NCBI GenBank assembly: GCA_958296295.1
Contig: OY282460.1
Span: forward strand, 806,001 to 870,000
Source of the DNA: an uncultured Pseudomonadales bacterium
Lineage (GTDB): Bacteria; Pseudomonadota; Gammaproteobacteria; Pseudomonadales; Azotimanducaceae
Direction: 5' to 3'
DNA: 64,000 nt
Below the pieces are notes generated by a model. That model made no database searches. It worked only from the letters and a program-made list of their open reading frames with translations, and was not told the DNA's origin. The translations under genes and the position numbers were made by a program. Shown here in pieces: positions 1-8,113 of the stretch; the stretch's first letter is position 1; every line of letters begins with the position of its first letter.

Positions 1-135
1 ACCTACGCTCGTTGGCCGGTAGGCAGCCACGCGCTGGTCAAGCTGGCTACCCTGCCTTTCGACGGCAACCTGTCGGCGCAACTTTACGCAACTCGGATTG
101 TGATGCTGCCTTTTCGCCGGCAGCGCCGTCCTTAG
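1..135 (+). pseudogene. 5' part of a membrane glycosyltransferase-like gene (frameshifted, runs off window)
   Basis: Frame 1 is open from the window edge and stops at 133-135, giving a 44-residue piece that contains TYARWPVGSHALVKLATLPF. The frame used by the 541-residue gene downstream is also open to the left from about 113. It reads FAGSAVLSLSALVRVT straight into that gene. Removing one T from the four-T run at 110-114 joins the two into one continuous hydrophobic protein. I therefore read 1-1771 as one gene carrying a one-base insertion or a sequencing error. The true start lies outside the window. Confidence 0.6.
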
Positions 136-145
136 CCTCTCTGCC

Positions 146-1771
146 TTGGTCCGAGTCACAAGGGATGGCTGGATCGGATTGACCGCAACGCTGCTGGCTT
201 TTTCTTCCTACTACGCTCTTTACTATAGCGACGCCTTCGCCCCCGACGCGGTTCCGGCCCTTTTCGGCATGATGCTGACGTTTCACGGCATGGTCGTTTT
301 CGTTCAAGAGGGCCGTTTTCGACAGCTGCTGGTCAAGTCGTGCGTGGCGTTGCTGCTTTGCTGGCCGGTTTACGCGCTGCTGCTGCCATTTGTCGTATTG
401 GGCATGGCGAGCGAACTGGTCAAGTTGCGCGCCGGCAAACCTGTCCCTTGGAGTCTGGCAAATTGGCTCAAGCGCTATGTGAAGGCGATGTTGTTTAGCC
501 GCTACCTGACGCTGGGCGTCGTCACGCTGCTCTTCGGCGTGGCCGTGCTTTCCTTCAACTTGGCGACCGAATACCGTGCGTTTGGCGGAGAGATTCCGCT
601 AACTGAGCTGCCCACGGTGGAGTCCATGAAGTTCCGCCTCGGAGCGAGTCCTAGCTGGGACAAGAGTGTCGGAGAGGTTCTGGGATGGGGGAACTTCTTG
701 GAGCAAGAGTTCTCCGACATCACCAGAGCCACGCTGCCGTTCGTGGCAAGCCCTTTTGACCGCTACAAGAGCAGCGTCCTCGGCGTGGTCGTGGGGGCAT
801 TGGCTGTGGGAGTCGCCTGTCTGGGGTTGGCTTTCGTCCGCGCTGCCAGCAAGTTGCCACTGGCGGCGTTGGTGCTTGCGGGTTTCTGCTGGGCGTTGCC
901 GCTGCGGCGCTCCGCCGTGTTCCACGACTTCCAAGCATTGTTTTACATAGGTGTTCCTTTGACGACTTTCTCTGTGATTCTGCTCTACATACGAAAGTTG
1001 TCTAGCGACCAGTTCGTCTCCGCCTTCAGCGTAGCCGCTCTGCTCCTGTTCGTTCTTTCGAGCGCTAAGATGGCCGGTGTTGGACATGACCCCAACCAAG
1101 CGTTGATAGAGGATGAGACGATGCGGGACTTTGAGGCCATACGCAGCATAGTGAACGACGGCGTTGTCCTCGTCCCAGTGGGACAGTTCGATCGGGAGAT
1201 TGGTGCGACGACAATGGTGTTGAGCTACCTTCTTGCGGGAAGTACCATCGAATTCGACATTTCCGAAGGTGACGAATTGCCCCACAGGAACCTGCACCTG
1301 CATCCAATCCATAGTCGAGACAGGAGGCCCCTTTTGGACTACTTTGTTTCGACCCAACGCGAAGAGAGCACCGCTTTGCTTACGCCGGACAACCGGCGGT
1401 TCTTCTTGTACGACCGGGCGCTTTACGATAGGCAGTACGATGAACAATCTCTCGGCACTCCGATCATTGCGTCTGATTGGGATGTGTACTTAAGAGACGG
1501 CAGTTTGGCGTACGTCAGTGCAGGGTGCGCCCACATGGATGACAGGTTCTTTCTGCATGTGTTCCCCTCTGACGCAAGTGATCTGCCGGATAAGCAGTAC
1601 GAGTTTGAGCATTTGGACTTTCTATTCGCCGATCATGCCATGCTAAGGAGTGGGAACAAGTGCGTGGCGGTGCGCGAGCTCCCAGAGTACGCCATTAGTT
1701 CGCTTCGAACCGGGCAGTATGTCCCGGGCGAAGGTCGAATCTGGGAGGCCGAGGTGGATCTTCGCGAGTAG
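146..1771 (+). CDS. GT-C-like polytopic membrane protein, C-terminal part
   Basis: 541 residues from a TTG that is probably not a real start, because the protein appears to continue upstream across a frameshift (see 1-135). The first 320 residues contain about seven hydrophobic segments, for example around residues 10-30, 60-90, 110-130, 195-220 and 285-305. A soluble C-terminal part of about 220 residues follows. The layout of multiple membrane spans then a periplasmic domain, and the C-terminal run RTGQYVPGEGR, recall PMT/ArnT-like GT-C glycosyltransferases. I cannot see a catalytic Asp motif; it would lie in the missing N-terminus. Glycosyl transfer to a lipid or envelope acceptor is inference. 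No downstream partner is obvious. Confidence 0.65.
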   Translation: MVRVTRDGWIGLTATLLAFSSYYALYYSDAFAPDAVPALFGMMLTFHGMVVFVQEGRFRQLLVKSCVALLLCWPVYALLLPFVVLGMASELVKLRAGKPVPWSLANWLKRYVKAMLFSRYLTLGVVTLLFGVAVLSFNLATEYRAFGGEIPLTELPTVESMKFRLGASPSWDKSVGEVLGWGNFLEQEFSDITRATLPFVASPFDRYKSSVLGVVVGALAVGVACLGLAFVRAASKLPLAALVLAGFCWALPLRRSAVFHDFQALFYIGVPLTTFSVILLYIRKLSSDQFVSAFSVAALLLFVLSSAKMAGVGHDPNQALIEDETMRDFEAIRSIVNDGVVLVPVGQFDREIGATTMVLSYLLAGSTIEFDISEGDELPHRNLHLHPIHSRDRRPLLDYFVSTQREESTALLTPDNRRFFLYDRALYDRQYDEQSLGTPIIASDWDVYLRDGSLAYVSAGCAHMDDRFFLHVFPSDASDLPDKQYEFEHLDFLFADHAMLRSGNKCVAVRELPEYAISSLRTGQYVPGEGRIWEAEVDLRE

Positions 1772-2103
1772 GACGGGTTCACTAGAATGGTGCGGCGTGG
1801 GGCGCGAACGGCATGCGCTGTTCTGGGGGTGCCGGACGGAGGTGCCGGGAGATGCGCTTCTGGTGGGTTTTCCCGGTAGATGGTCAACCTTCGTCCGCCG
1901 ACCAGGAGACGTTCAGCGGGGTTCTGGCCTTCCAGTACGAGGTTCGGGTGACGCTCGGCACATCCCAACTCTGCCGCCGGACCGAACCTGCGAGAGGACT
2001 AGCGCCAGCGACACCTGCCTAGTGGTGTGGCAGCCGGGAGAGACCGGCAATGAGCATACCAACGGAGCATTCGGATGAGAACGCCTAACCTCGGCTTCCA
2101 AGT
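1772..2103. other. Intergenic/decayed stretch, no supportable gene
   Basis: No reading frame here has convincing start, length and composition. A plus-strand frame at 1853-2000 contains MRFWWVFPVDGQPSSADQET, which has protein-like character and could be a gene remnant. I cannot name a family for it. The stretch leads into the HNH nuclease remnant. Confidence 0.3.
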
Positions 2104-2400
2104 CGGACTGGCAACGGCTGGATCGCGCCGTACACTTGCCGCCCGGTCGCTTCCGCCAAGGACGTGGACATCGAGCACATCGTCGCGTGGGCCGAGGCGC
2201 GGCGCAGCGGGCTGTCGTGCGACCGAGCGAGCGAGTTCATGAACGATCCGCTGAACATCACGGTCGCGTACCCGCGTGTGAACCGGCACCAGAAAAGCGA
2301 CAAGGACGCCGCATGCCAGCGCACAACCGATGCTGGTTCGCGGCGCGCGTCTTGGTGGTCAAGCGCAAGTACGAGCTGACGATGGACGCAGAAGGCGGAG
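2104..2400 (+). pseudogene. HNH endonuclease C-terminal remnant (DUF1524/GmrSD-type fold)
   Basis: In one frame the DNA reads GWIAPYTCRPVASAKDVDIE, then HIVAWAEARRSGL, then FMNDPLNITVAYPRVNRHQK and SDKDAA. The D-I-E-H-I-V core followed by a downstream N-x-x-x-P-x-V-N-x-x-K motif is typical of HNH endonucleases of the DUF1524-like type. After DAA at about 2311 the family-like sequence continues in the next frame (CWFAARVLVVKRKYELT), so a frameshift has occurred. There is no N-terminus and no start codon in a sensible place. It lies at the edge of the methyltransferase/GHKL island and may be debris from an earlier restriction-type gene. Confidence 0.6.
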
Positions 2401-2560
2401 AGAAGAGGTGCGCCGGGAGGTCGAGGCGGGTGATGATGGCTTCGCCGGCGACGTAGTGGGTGGCGTTGGCGGGGGTGGAGGTGATGCGCACCGCCTGCGC
2501 GAGGGCCGGCGCCGCAGCGGCGAGGGCCAGGGCGACCGTCAGGCGAAGGCGGCTGCCTTG
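2400..2560 (-). pseudogene. Truncated N-terminus of a secreted protein
   Basis: On the minus strand a frame reads [20 protein letters not shown], a classic cleavable signal peptide. It continues RITSTPANATHYVAGEAII, as at the start of a mature secreted beta-rich domain. The reading frame ends after about 50 residues near the HNH remnant, and no proper start codon lies close by. I read it as the 5' fragment of a secreted or surface protein gene cut off by rearrangement. Confidence 0.4.
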
Positions 2561-2569
2561 CGCCTCGCG

Positions 2570-2810
2570 GGGCTGCTGCCAGGAACGGCTCGGCTACGCG
2601 CTTGTATCCGGCTGGTTCGCGTTCCGCCGAGCCGACCCGCAGCTCCTTGTCTTCCGCCAATCCGAGTTTGTAGTTGGCTCCGGCCACGAGCCGCTCTGCC
2701 GCCTTCCTCTGCGCTGACAGTTCGCAACGCTCCTGCTGCTGTTTCGCGTTCGCCGCGCGCCTACTCTCCTCCCGCTTCGTTTCGTTGGGAGAATCGACTA
2801 TGACTCGCTG
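2570..2810 (-). other. Open, charged, helical reading frame without a start; possible frameshifted tail of the 207-residue protein
   Basis: A minus-strand frame is open for about 80 codons, with a protein-like helical composition (VIVDSPNETKREESRRAANA, then KQQQERCEL and AERLVAGANYKLGLAEDKEL). It has no start codon of its own. It begins exactly where the upstream protein (2798-3421) stops in a different frame, and that protein also ends in a charged helical segment (KRQSKQLRDALKKALT). A single indel near 2805 would join them into a protein of about 285 residues. Alternatively this is a remnant of a separate gene. Confidence 0.35.
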
Positions 2811-3421
2811 CGCCGCAAGCTTAGTGTTAGTGCCTTCTTCAAGGCGTCGCGAAGCTGCTTGCTCTGGCGTTTTGCATTGTCGCTAAGGACGCGTTTCTCG
2901 AATTTCTCCAGGCCGTCCATGCCATGGATGGAAACAACAAGGCATAGCAACAATTCCAGCGACGAGGTAGCGGCCAATGGCCACGTCGGGTTCCGTTCTG
3001 GAACCTGCAATGCGCTGGGGATTGGCTCAGCTTGAAGACCCATGCTTCTACACGGTTGGGAATGATAGTAGTCGTGGTTTCCTAGCTCTGGCGGCTCGAA
3101 TCTAAATCCTACAAATTGCCCACTTATCAACCAGATCCCTAAGTAGAACCAACAATCGGCGCGCCCATCATCGAAGTTCCACTTGCACGAAAGCGCCGCC
3201 ATACGCGCCTCTTTAGCCGGCGGCACCACTTCGATTGCTTCTCCCTGCTTGAACTGCCCGCGTGTATTTCGCAGATAGTATTCTAGCTCCCGTTTCTTGA
3301 GCGGTGTGAATATGCGGGCGACCCTTCCTTCGGAAGCGTGATGTCGATTCTGAATCTCGCCTTGGTACAGCATGTCATCGAGCACGTGCCGGATCGCCTT
3401 CTGCTGCTCGTCTTCGTCCAA
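2798..3421 (-). CDS. Hypothetical protein, fourth gene of the methyltransferase/GHKL operon
   Basis: 207 residues, starting at a TTG 3 nt after the stop of the receiver-like gene, with GGAG about 9 nt upstream. I do not recognise a named domain. Residues 1-60 look helical. The middle is aromatic and rich in Cys and His (CKWNFDDGRADCWFYLGIWL, HDYYHSQPCRSMG). Then comes a hydrophobic stretch (SSLELLLCLVVSIHGMDGL) and a basic helical C-terminus. The spacing puts it in one operon with the receiver-like, GHKL and DNA methyltransferase genes, so a shared task is likely. The C-terminus may be cut short by a frameshift (see 2570-2810). Confidence 0.7.
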   Translation of the reverse strand: MDEDEQQKAIRHVLDDMLYQGEIQNRHHASEGRVARIFTPLKKRELEYYLRNTRGQFKQGEAIEVVPPAKEARMAALSCKWNFDDGRADCWFYLGIWLISGQFVGFRFEPPELGNHDYYHSQPCRSMGLQAEPIPSALQVPERNPTWPLAATSSLELLLCLVVSIHGMDGLEKFEKRVLSDNAKRQSKQLRDALKKALTLSLRRSES

Positions 3422-3424
3422 CGC

Positions 3425-4624
3425 TCATCGCTCCGCGAATGCTAATCGGCGCTGCGGCGCGTAGGTAATTCCGTCTATGCACTTGGCAAACCGCCGGTCG
3501 AAGGAATTGTGATGGCCAGAACGGAACTCTATGGCCTCGTCAAGAGGTACGAATGTTGATGTATCTTCAAGGAACACAAATGAGGGAACAGTCGAGAAGT
3601 CGAAGGAGTATCTAGCCTTGCGTATGTCCGCTTCATCTTCGAACCGCTGCCGCCAAACTGCCGGCCTTGAGAGAAAGTCCAGCGGCCCAAACCAGCAACC
3701 AGGGGGCACCCGTTTCCTCATTCCTTGCTCATCGTGTATTGCCGCATTCCATGCCTCTAGCTCCGACACATCATCTCCCAGCAGGAACGGATACCTTTGA
3801 ATCAAGTGAGGTATATCGACTAGCACGTCTTGAGGACCGAGTACCTGCCGTTCTAGCCATTTCCCGATGCGAGCGGCCAAGTAGCGGCATGCGGCGTCTG
3901 GGTTTCGAGTGAGAAGCTCCGAAGCATCCCCTGCGTTGGCTGGTGTTCTCGTGAAGGACTCAAAGGTCTCCGCTTGAAGCGACCCCAGTTCCTTCGCGTT
4001 CGGCGCAATGAAACCAAACGCCGTATCGGACAGATGGGCGATGTCCTCATCCTGCATTCCAAGCACGTCGACAATTGCCTTGTCCATATGGTCTCGCACG
4101 ACGGCCTGCCGTGCTTTCTGCAGTTCGACGGCGCGACTAAGGGTTTGCCAGTGCCACGGACGGAATCCTTGCCAAGGGGGATCTGTCCACAGACCGCTCT
4201 TGCCAAGCAGCTCGGCATCAAGATTGAGGTCCGCATGGCTCGAAAGGTGGCCGCGAAGGCTCAGATCGAACTGCGCTTCTCGGAATTGGTTAACGACCAA
4301 TACGACGTCCGGGTTGGAGAACATCCTAACAAGCCGCGCCAACGCCTCTCCCGTGTGGCGTGCGTTGTTCTCGTCAATGTGCAGCAGGTCGTAGTCCAGA
4401 ACTAGGATGTCCGCGTCATCGAACAGGCAATGTTTCTTGTCGCGTGCGTCCCCGCCACGGAAGGCTGTTTGACGGGCAAACACTCCTTTCGCCGCTTCCC
4501 GCACGTCAGTGTTGGTGGGAGGACCCATCACCGTGTACTCATCTGTTACCACCGCTCGCACCTCGGAGACCCAATTGGCGCCAACGTCAAGGTTGTCGTC
4601 GCAGAGAAGAATGGAATAGCTCAC
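3425..4624 (-). CDS. Receiver-like (response-regulator fold) protein with a large C-terminal extension
   Basis: The start chosen is a GTG whose GTGA overlaps the stop of the upstream GHKL gene, with GGAG about 9 nt before it. An in-frame ATG at 4663 is possible but has no ribosome site. The N-terminus has a receiver pattern: an acidic pair (YSILLCDDN, residues 9-10) and a candidate phospho-acceptor Asp at residue 77 in DILVLDYDLL. The expected Thr/Ser is Asn (VVLVVNQF) and I see no clear conserved Lys, so phosphorylation may be unusual or lost. The following 280 residues match no output domain I know. Coupling to a histidine-kinase-like protein points to a phosphorelay-like pair. Confidence 0.7.
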   Translation of the reverse strand: MSYSILLCDDNLDVGANWVSEVRAVVTDEYTVMGPPTNTDVREAAKGVFARQTAFRGGDARDKKHCLFDDADILVLDYDLLHIDENNARHTGEALARLVRMFSNPDVVLVVNQFREAQFDLSLRGHLSSHADLNLDAELLGKSGLWTDPPWQGFRPWHWQTLSRAVELQKARQAVVRDHMDKAIVDVLGMQDEDIAHLSDTAFGFIAPNAKELGSLQAETFESFTRTPANAGDASELLTRNPDAACRYLAARIGKWLERQVLGPQDVLVDIPHLIQRYPFLLGDDVSELEAWNAAIHDEQGMRKRVPPGCWFGPLDFLSRPAVWRQRFEDEADIRKARYSFDFSTVPSFVFLEDTSTFVPLDEAIEFRSGHHNSFDRRFAKCIDGITYAPQRRLAFAER

Positions 4625-6792
4625 GTCGCCGTACTCCAAGAAAGTTGAAAAGTAGTGGCCCATGGCGGGAGAGGTTCGATGAACGACACCTTGGCATTGC
4701 GTCGGTCAGCAATCATGCGAACGATGGTCAGCCCGAGCCCCATGCCACCGAGGCCAAGCGCTCGCCTAGTTTCGGAAACGTCGAGGAATCTCGAGAAGGG
4801 CTCGAACAACCCGTCGGCTTGGCTCAGGTCCACGCCTGCGCCGTTGTCGTGGATCCGCACCCATGTAGATCGCCCAGTCCTTCCACCCATACACAGCGCC
4901 TGCGGCTCCTCTGAATCCAATGTCGCATTGCCTACGTTGACAAGGATGTTCTGAAAGAGGGAGTTCCACTCCGCGAAGGTTGCGGGAGGCAGCGTGATGT
5001 CCTTAGGCAAGTCGAACGACAGCGCCACGCTTGGTATGAGCGGACGTACATTCTCGACAACCTGTGTTAGCACGCGGAGTGCGGACAGGGACTCTACCTC
5101 GATTCTGTCGTCGTGACCAAGCAACGGCGTGAACAACCTCCGAGACCGTTCGGATCGTCTAATCCAGGCCCCGATCTCATCGGTGAGATTCTGCACGTCC
5201 ATATCGCCAAGGTCCCTAGCAGCGCGGCGTAGCTGCTTGAGAAGGGCTTGTACACGACGCATTTCCTTGCGCGTCTCGTGTTCCAGGGCCAGAGCTGCCA
5301 TGCCGGCCGAAGCGAGTGGCGCCAGCAGTGCTTGCGTGGCCTCGGCCGCTTCGCGATCCTTGGTGATAGTCTTGGACAGACGATTGCACTCGTCCTCAAG
5401 TTCGGCGAGCATCTCGTCGTTTGGATAGGAGTGGCGCACTTCTTGAACAAGCGAGCGCACTCGGCCGGCGACGTCGGTAGGAGATCGACGAGGTCTCTCG
5501 AGTTGGGTCCTTTCGTGCTCGTGCAACCGCTGCCGTGTTGCATAGTAGTCCAGCGACCAGCGCACGGCATTCAGAAGGCACTGATAGGGCTGGTTGGCGA
5601 CGAGGCGATCGCGGGTCACTTGGATCTTCAGATATTCGCCAGTCTTCTTCTGCCGCGCGTTGGCCGAGCGTGCTTCCTTTCCCGTATCTATCTGAACAAC
5701 CCCAAAGAGTCGGCCTTGTGACGGCAGATCGTTTAGTGCCCGATATACTTGCAACCGTTCTGGTAGGAGACTCGACCTGTATCTGCGGTGCGAGTGGTCG
5801 TATTCGATACCAAGCCAGTCTTGCTGCGCACCATAGTAGGGGAGACGAAAGCCGGCGTCGTAAACCTTAACGCCGCCGAAGTGCTCGAAATAGTGTCGTG
5901 CGTCCTGCACCTTGATTCCGCCTGATTGACGGCCGGCCAAGTTGAACACCCTGATTTCCCAACTAGCAGCCGCAATGACCGGCGCGATCTCGAACTGTTC
6001 GGAGTATTGCTCTCCTGAGCGAAAGGAGACGTTTACGTTCGCGTGCGTATTGTTGCCCTGCCGCACTAACTCGCCCGATACGATCGCGATGTAGTTGTCT
6101 AGCGCCATTCGCATTTGCGACTGGAAGATGTCGTTTAGTTCGGTTAGCGACGAAGTCAGCTCGACGCGAAAGTCATCTGGATCGGTATCTCCATGGACGA
6201 GTTTTCCATAACGCGGTATCGGCGACTGAATCATCCAGAGTTGGCGGCCCAAGTCACGGATGTCTTCCTCTGTCCAATGCTGCTTGAGTTCTCGCATCAC
6301 GACACGGGTACCGTGAGACTTTCGCTGCGGGAAGTCGGCAGTGCGCTCATTGATCTGGTAGGACACTTCTACCTTTGTAAGTTCTCCACTATCGACGGCG
6401 CGGTCCCAGTCGACATCTGCCACCAGCTCGCGGCTATCCGATGCGTCCGAGACCGTTGTGATCTCTAGCTTGTGGGCTAAGAACTGAACTGCAAGCCTTC
6501 CGACGCCTTTGGAACCCGTTACGTGCCGGTTGAATCGACGGCTTGTGCCCGTCTCTTGTTTGTGCCGAGTGCCAATGGTCATCCAGTGATCGAGAAACTC
6601 TCGCTTAGTCATACCGTGGCCGTTGTCCTCCACAATGATTTCGTCCTCGTCAACGAACACATGGCAGCGCGTAGCGTCCGCGTCGTACGCGTTCTTCACC
6701 AGTTCGGCCAAGGCAATGTGGGCTTGGCCAACGAGCAACTCGCCCAGTTCGCGGAGCAGTGCCGAGTCGGCCTTGAATCGTGCCTTTGGCAT
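4621..6792 (-). CDS. Dual GHKL ATPase: N-terminal MORC/Hsp90-type plus C-terminal histidine-kinase-type domain
   Basis: 723 residues from ATG. The N-terminal ATP fold shows E30 and N34 (ALAELVKNAYDADA), DNGHGM at 56-61 and GSKGVGRLA at 93-101, as in MutL/MORC/Hsp90-like ATPases. A long middle region follows, with a helical DHp-like segment around 485-530. It contains H505 in LEHETRK, a possible phospho-accepting His. The C-terminus (about 570-723) is a second, histidine-kinase-like domain: FQNILVNVGNA (613-623), HDNGAGVD (648-655) and LGLGGMGLGL (679-688). MutL/MORC-type ATPases are known neighbours of restriction-modification genes. The gene overlaps the receiver-like gene and follows the methyltransferase, so an ATP-driven sensing or switching role in DNA defence is a reasonable inference. 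Confidence 0.8.
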   Translation of the reverse strand: MPKARFKADSALLRELGELLVGQAHIALAELVKNAYDADATRCHVFVDEDEIIVEDNGHGMTKREFLDHWMTIGTRHKQETGTSRRFNRHVTGSKGVGRLAVQFLAHKLEITTVSDASDSRELVADVDWDRAVDSGELTKVEVSYQINERTADFPQRKSHGTRVVMRELKQHWTEEDIRDLGRQLWMIQSPIPRYGKLVHGDTDPDDFRVELTSSLTELNDIFQSQMRMALDNYIAIVSGELVRQGNNTHANVNVSFRSGEQYSEQFEIAPVIAAASWEIRVFNLAGRQSGGIKVQDARHYFEHFGGVKVYDAGFRLPYYGAQQDWLGIEYDHSHRRYRSSLLPERLQVYRALNDLPSQGRLFGVVQIDTGKEARSANARQKKTGEYLKIQVTRDRLVANQPYQCLLNAVRWSLDYYATRQRLHEHERTQLERPRRSPTDVAGRVRSLVQEVRHSYPNDEMLAELEDECNRLSKTITKDREAAEATQALLAPLASAGMAALALEHETRKEMRRVQALLKQLRRAARDLGDMDVQNLTDEIGAWIRRSERSRRLFTPLLGHDDRIEVESLSALRVLTQVVENVRPLIPSVALSFDLPKDITLPPATFAEWNSLFQNILVNVGNATLDSEEPQALCMGGRTGRSTWVRIHDNGAGVDLSQADGLFEPFSRFLDVSETRRALGLGGMGLGLTIVRMIADRRNAKVSFIEPLPPWATTFQLSWSTAT

Positions 6793-6808
6793 CGTTTAGG
6801 CGCTTAGG

Positions 6809-6880
6809 TCAACCTAGGGGCAGCACATCCAGTGCGGCTGCAATCCTTTCTTGACAGTGCTTTGCAGCGCGATCAAGCAT
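6809..6880 (-). CDS. Possible 23-residue translationally coupled small ORF
   Basis: An ATG overlapping the last bases of the methyltransferase gene (GATGCTTGA) opens a frame encoding MLDRAAKHCQERIAAALDVL and three more residues. It stops 16 nt before the GHKL start. It fills the only real gap in the operon and is amphipathic in character. It could be a real micro-protein, a coupling device for GHKL translation, or chance. Confidence 0.2.
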   Translation of the reverse strand: MLDRAAKHCQERIAAALDVLPLG

Positions 6881-7979
6881 CGCCGTAGCCCTCCAACGCC
6901 CGCGCCACACTTCGAGCCACCGCTCGTGCCAACGCCACGGGCACCGCATTGCCGATCCATCGTGCCACCGCGGAGACGAACCAGCGGCGCGCTGGGTCGA
7001 AGAACTCATAGTCTGGCGGAAACGTCTGCAATAGGGCCGCTTCGCGCAGAGAAATGGCCCGATCTTGGTCTGGATGGCCGAAGCGCCCGTTGCCAAAGCC
7101 GTTGCATTGGGTGGTGATGGTGGGGGCAGGCGCATCCCAGCACATTCGGCCGTAAACGCTCCGATACCAGCGCCCGCTGTGCTTGCGGTGGCACTTGGCC
7201 ACGAGGGACGGTTCCCAGTCATCCCAAGAGGCGCCGGGCGTCGCCGCTCGAATGCGGGCAAGATTGGTGTTGGAGAGCCGGCTCGCGTAATGCAGGGGGT
7301 CTCTGGTGTCGCCCTCGCCGGCGGCAATAGGCGACAGGCCGGCAATAGTGTCGCGCACGGTTGGTTGGTGATCCGGTGTGTGCGTCGGCGGTAGCAGTTC
7401 GATGGGCCCAACGCGCGAAGCGAGTACGACGAGGCGCTGGCGGGTCTGAGGCACGCCGTAGTCCGCGCAATCGACGACGTTCGACCACACGGCGTAGCCT
7501 CCCTTCTTGAGAGTCGTAATGAAATCCTCGAACAACCTGCCCTTGTCGAAGCTGGCGAGCCGGGGCACGTTCTCCATGGAGACTATATCCGGCTGCATTT
7601 CGCGCACTAGGCGAGCAAACTCGCTGAGCAGGCGCCATTTTCCGTCCGAGCGATTCTGACTGTAGGTGGAGAAGGGCTGGCAGGGGGCGCAACCTAGAAG
7701 GACGCGTGGCCGGCCGATGGCGAACAGCTTATCGAAGGTAGCCGCAGTGAGATCCGCCACGCTCCTCTCGACAAAGCGTGCCTGGTTGTTGCGCTCGTAG
7801 GCGTACCGGCAGGAGGCGTCAGTGTCGATACCGGCCCGGACGTCAAAGCCCTCCAGCACGAACCCATGGCTTAGGCCGCCGACGCCACAGAACACATCCA
7901 CTACACTCCCCAGCCGATGTGGCCTAGCCGCATCGATCTGCAGGGCGGCGGGCGTGATTTCCTCGCGAACAGCGATCAT
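6873..7979 (-). CDS. DNA (cytosine-5-)-methyltransferase
   Basis: 368 residues, full length for a bacterial C5 methyltransferase. It transfers a methyl group from S-adenosylmethionine to C5 of cytosine in a specific DNA site. Motif I is VDVFCGVGGLSHG (27-39), motif IV is GCAPCQPFS with catalytic C100, motif VI is MENVP (135-139) and motif VIII is QTRQR (178-182). The C-terminal motif IX/X region is present (WIGNAVPVALARAVARS). The target recognition region at about 200-320 gives no specificity by eye. No classical restriction endonuclease lies next to it; the GHKL ATPase and receiver-like genes follow on the same strand. It is probably the first gene of the operon, with its promoter in 7980-8120. 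Confidence 0.93.
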   Translation of the reverse strand: MIAVREEITPAALQIDAARPHRLGSVVDVFCGVGGLSHGFVLEGFDVRAGIDTDASCRYAYERNNQARFVERSVADLTAATFDKLFAIGRPRVLLGCAPCQPFSTYSQNRSDGKWRLLSEFARLVREMQPDIVSMENVPRLASFDKGRLFEDFITTLKKGGYAVWSNVVDCADYGVPQTRQRLVVLASRVGPIELLPPTHTPDHQPTVRDTIAGLSPIAAGEGDTRDPLHYASRLSNTNLARIRAATPGASWDDWEPSLVAKCHRKHSGRWYRSVYGRMCWDAPAPTITTQCNGFGNGRFGHPDQDRAISLREAALLQTFPPDYEFFDPARRWFVSAVARWIGNAVPVALARAVARSVARALEGYGDA

Positions 7980-8097
7980 CAGGTTCGCTTTTCTCCACTG
8001 TCTTCAGAGTGTCGAGCGCTGCTTGAAATCTCGACTGACGCGCACATGCGCATGGTTGGTCACGGACTTGGTTCTAACGCACGCAAAAACTCTACCG

Positions 8098-8113
8098 CGA
8101 CGTTACGACGTTA
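8098..8113. repeat. Tandem 8-bp repeat upstream of the methyltransferase operon
   Basis: The unit cgacgtta occurs twice in direct succession (on the minus strand TAACGTCGTAACGTCG), about 120 bp upstream of the methyltransferase start. A short tandem operator upstream of a modification operon could bind a controller protein, but no controller gene is visible. The role is inference. Confidence 0.35.
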
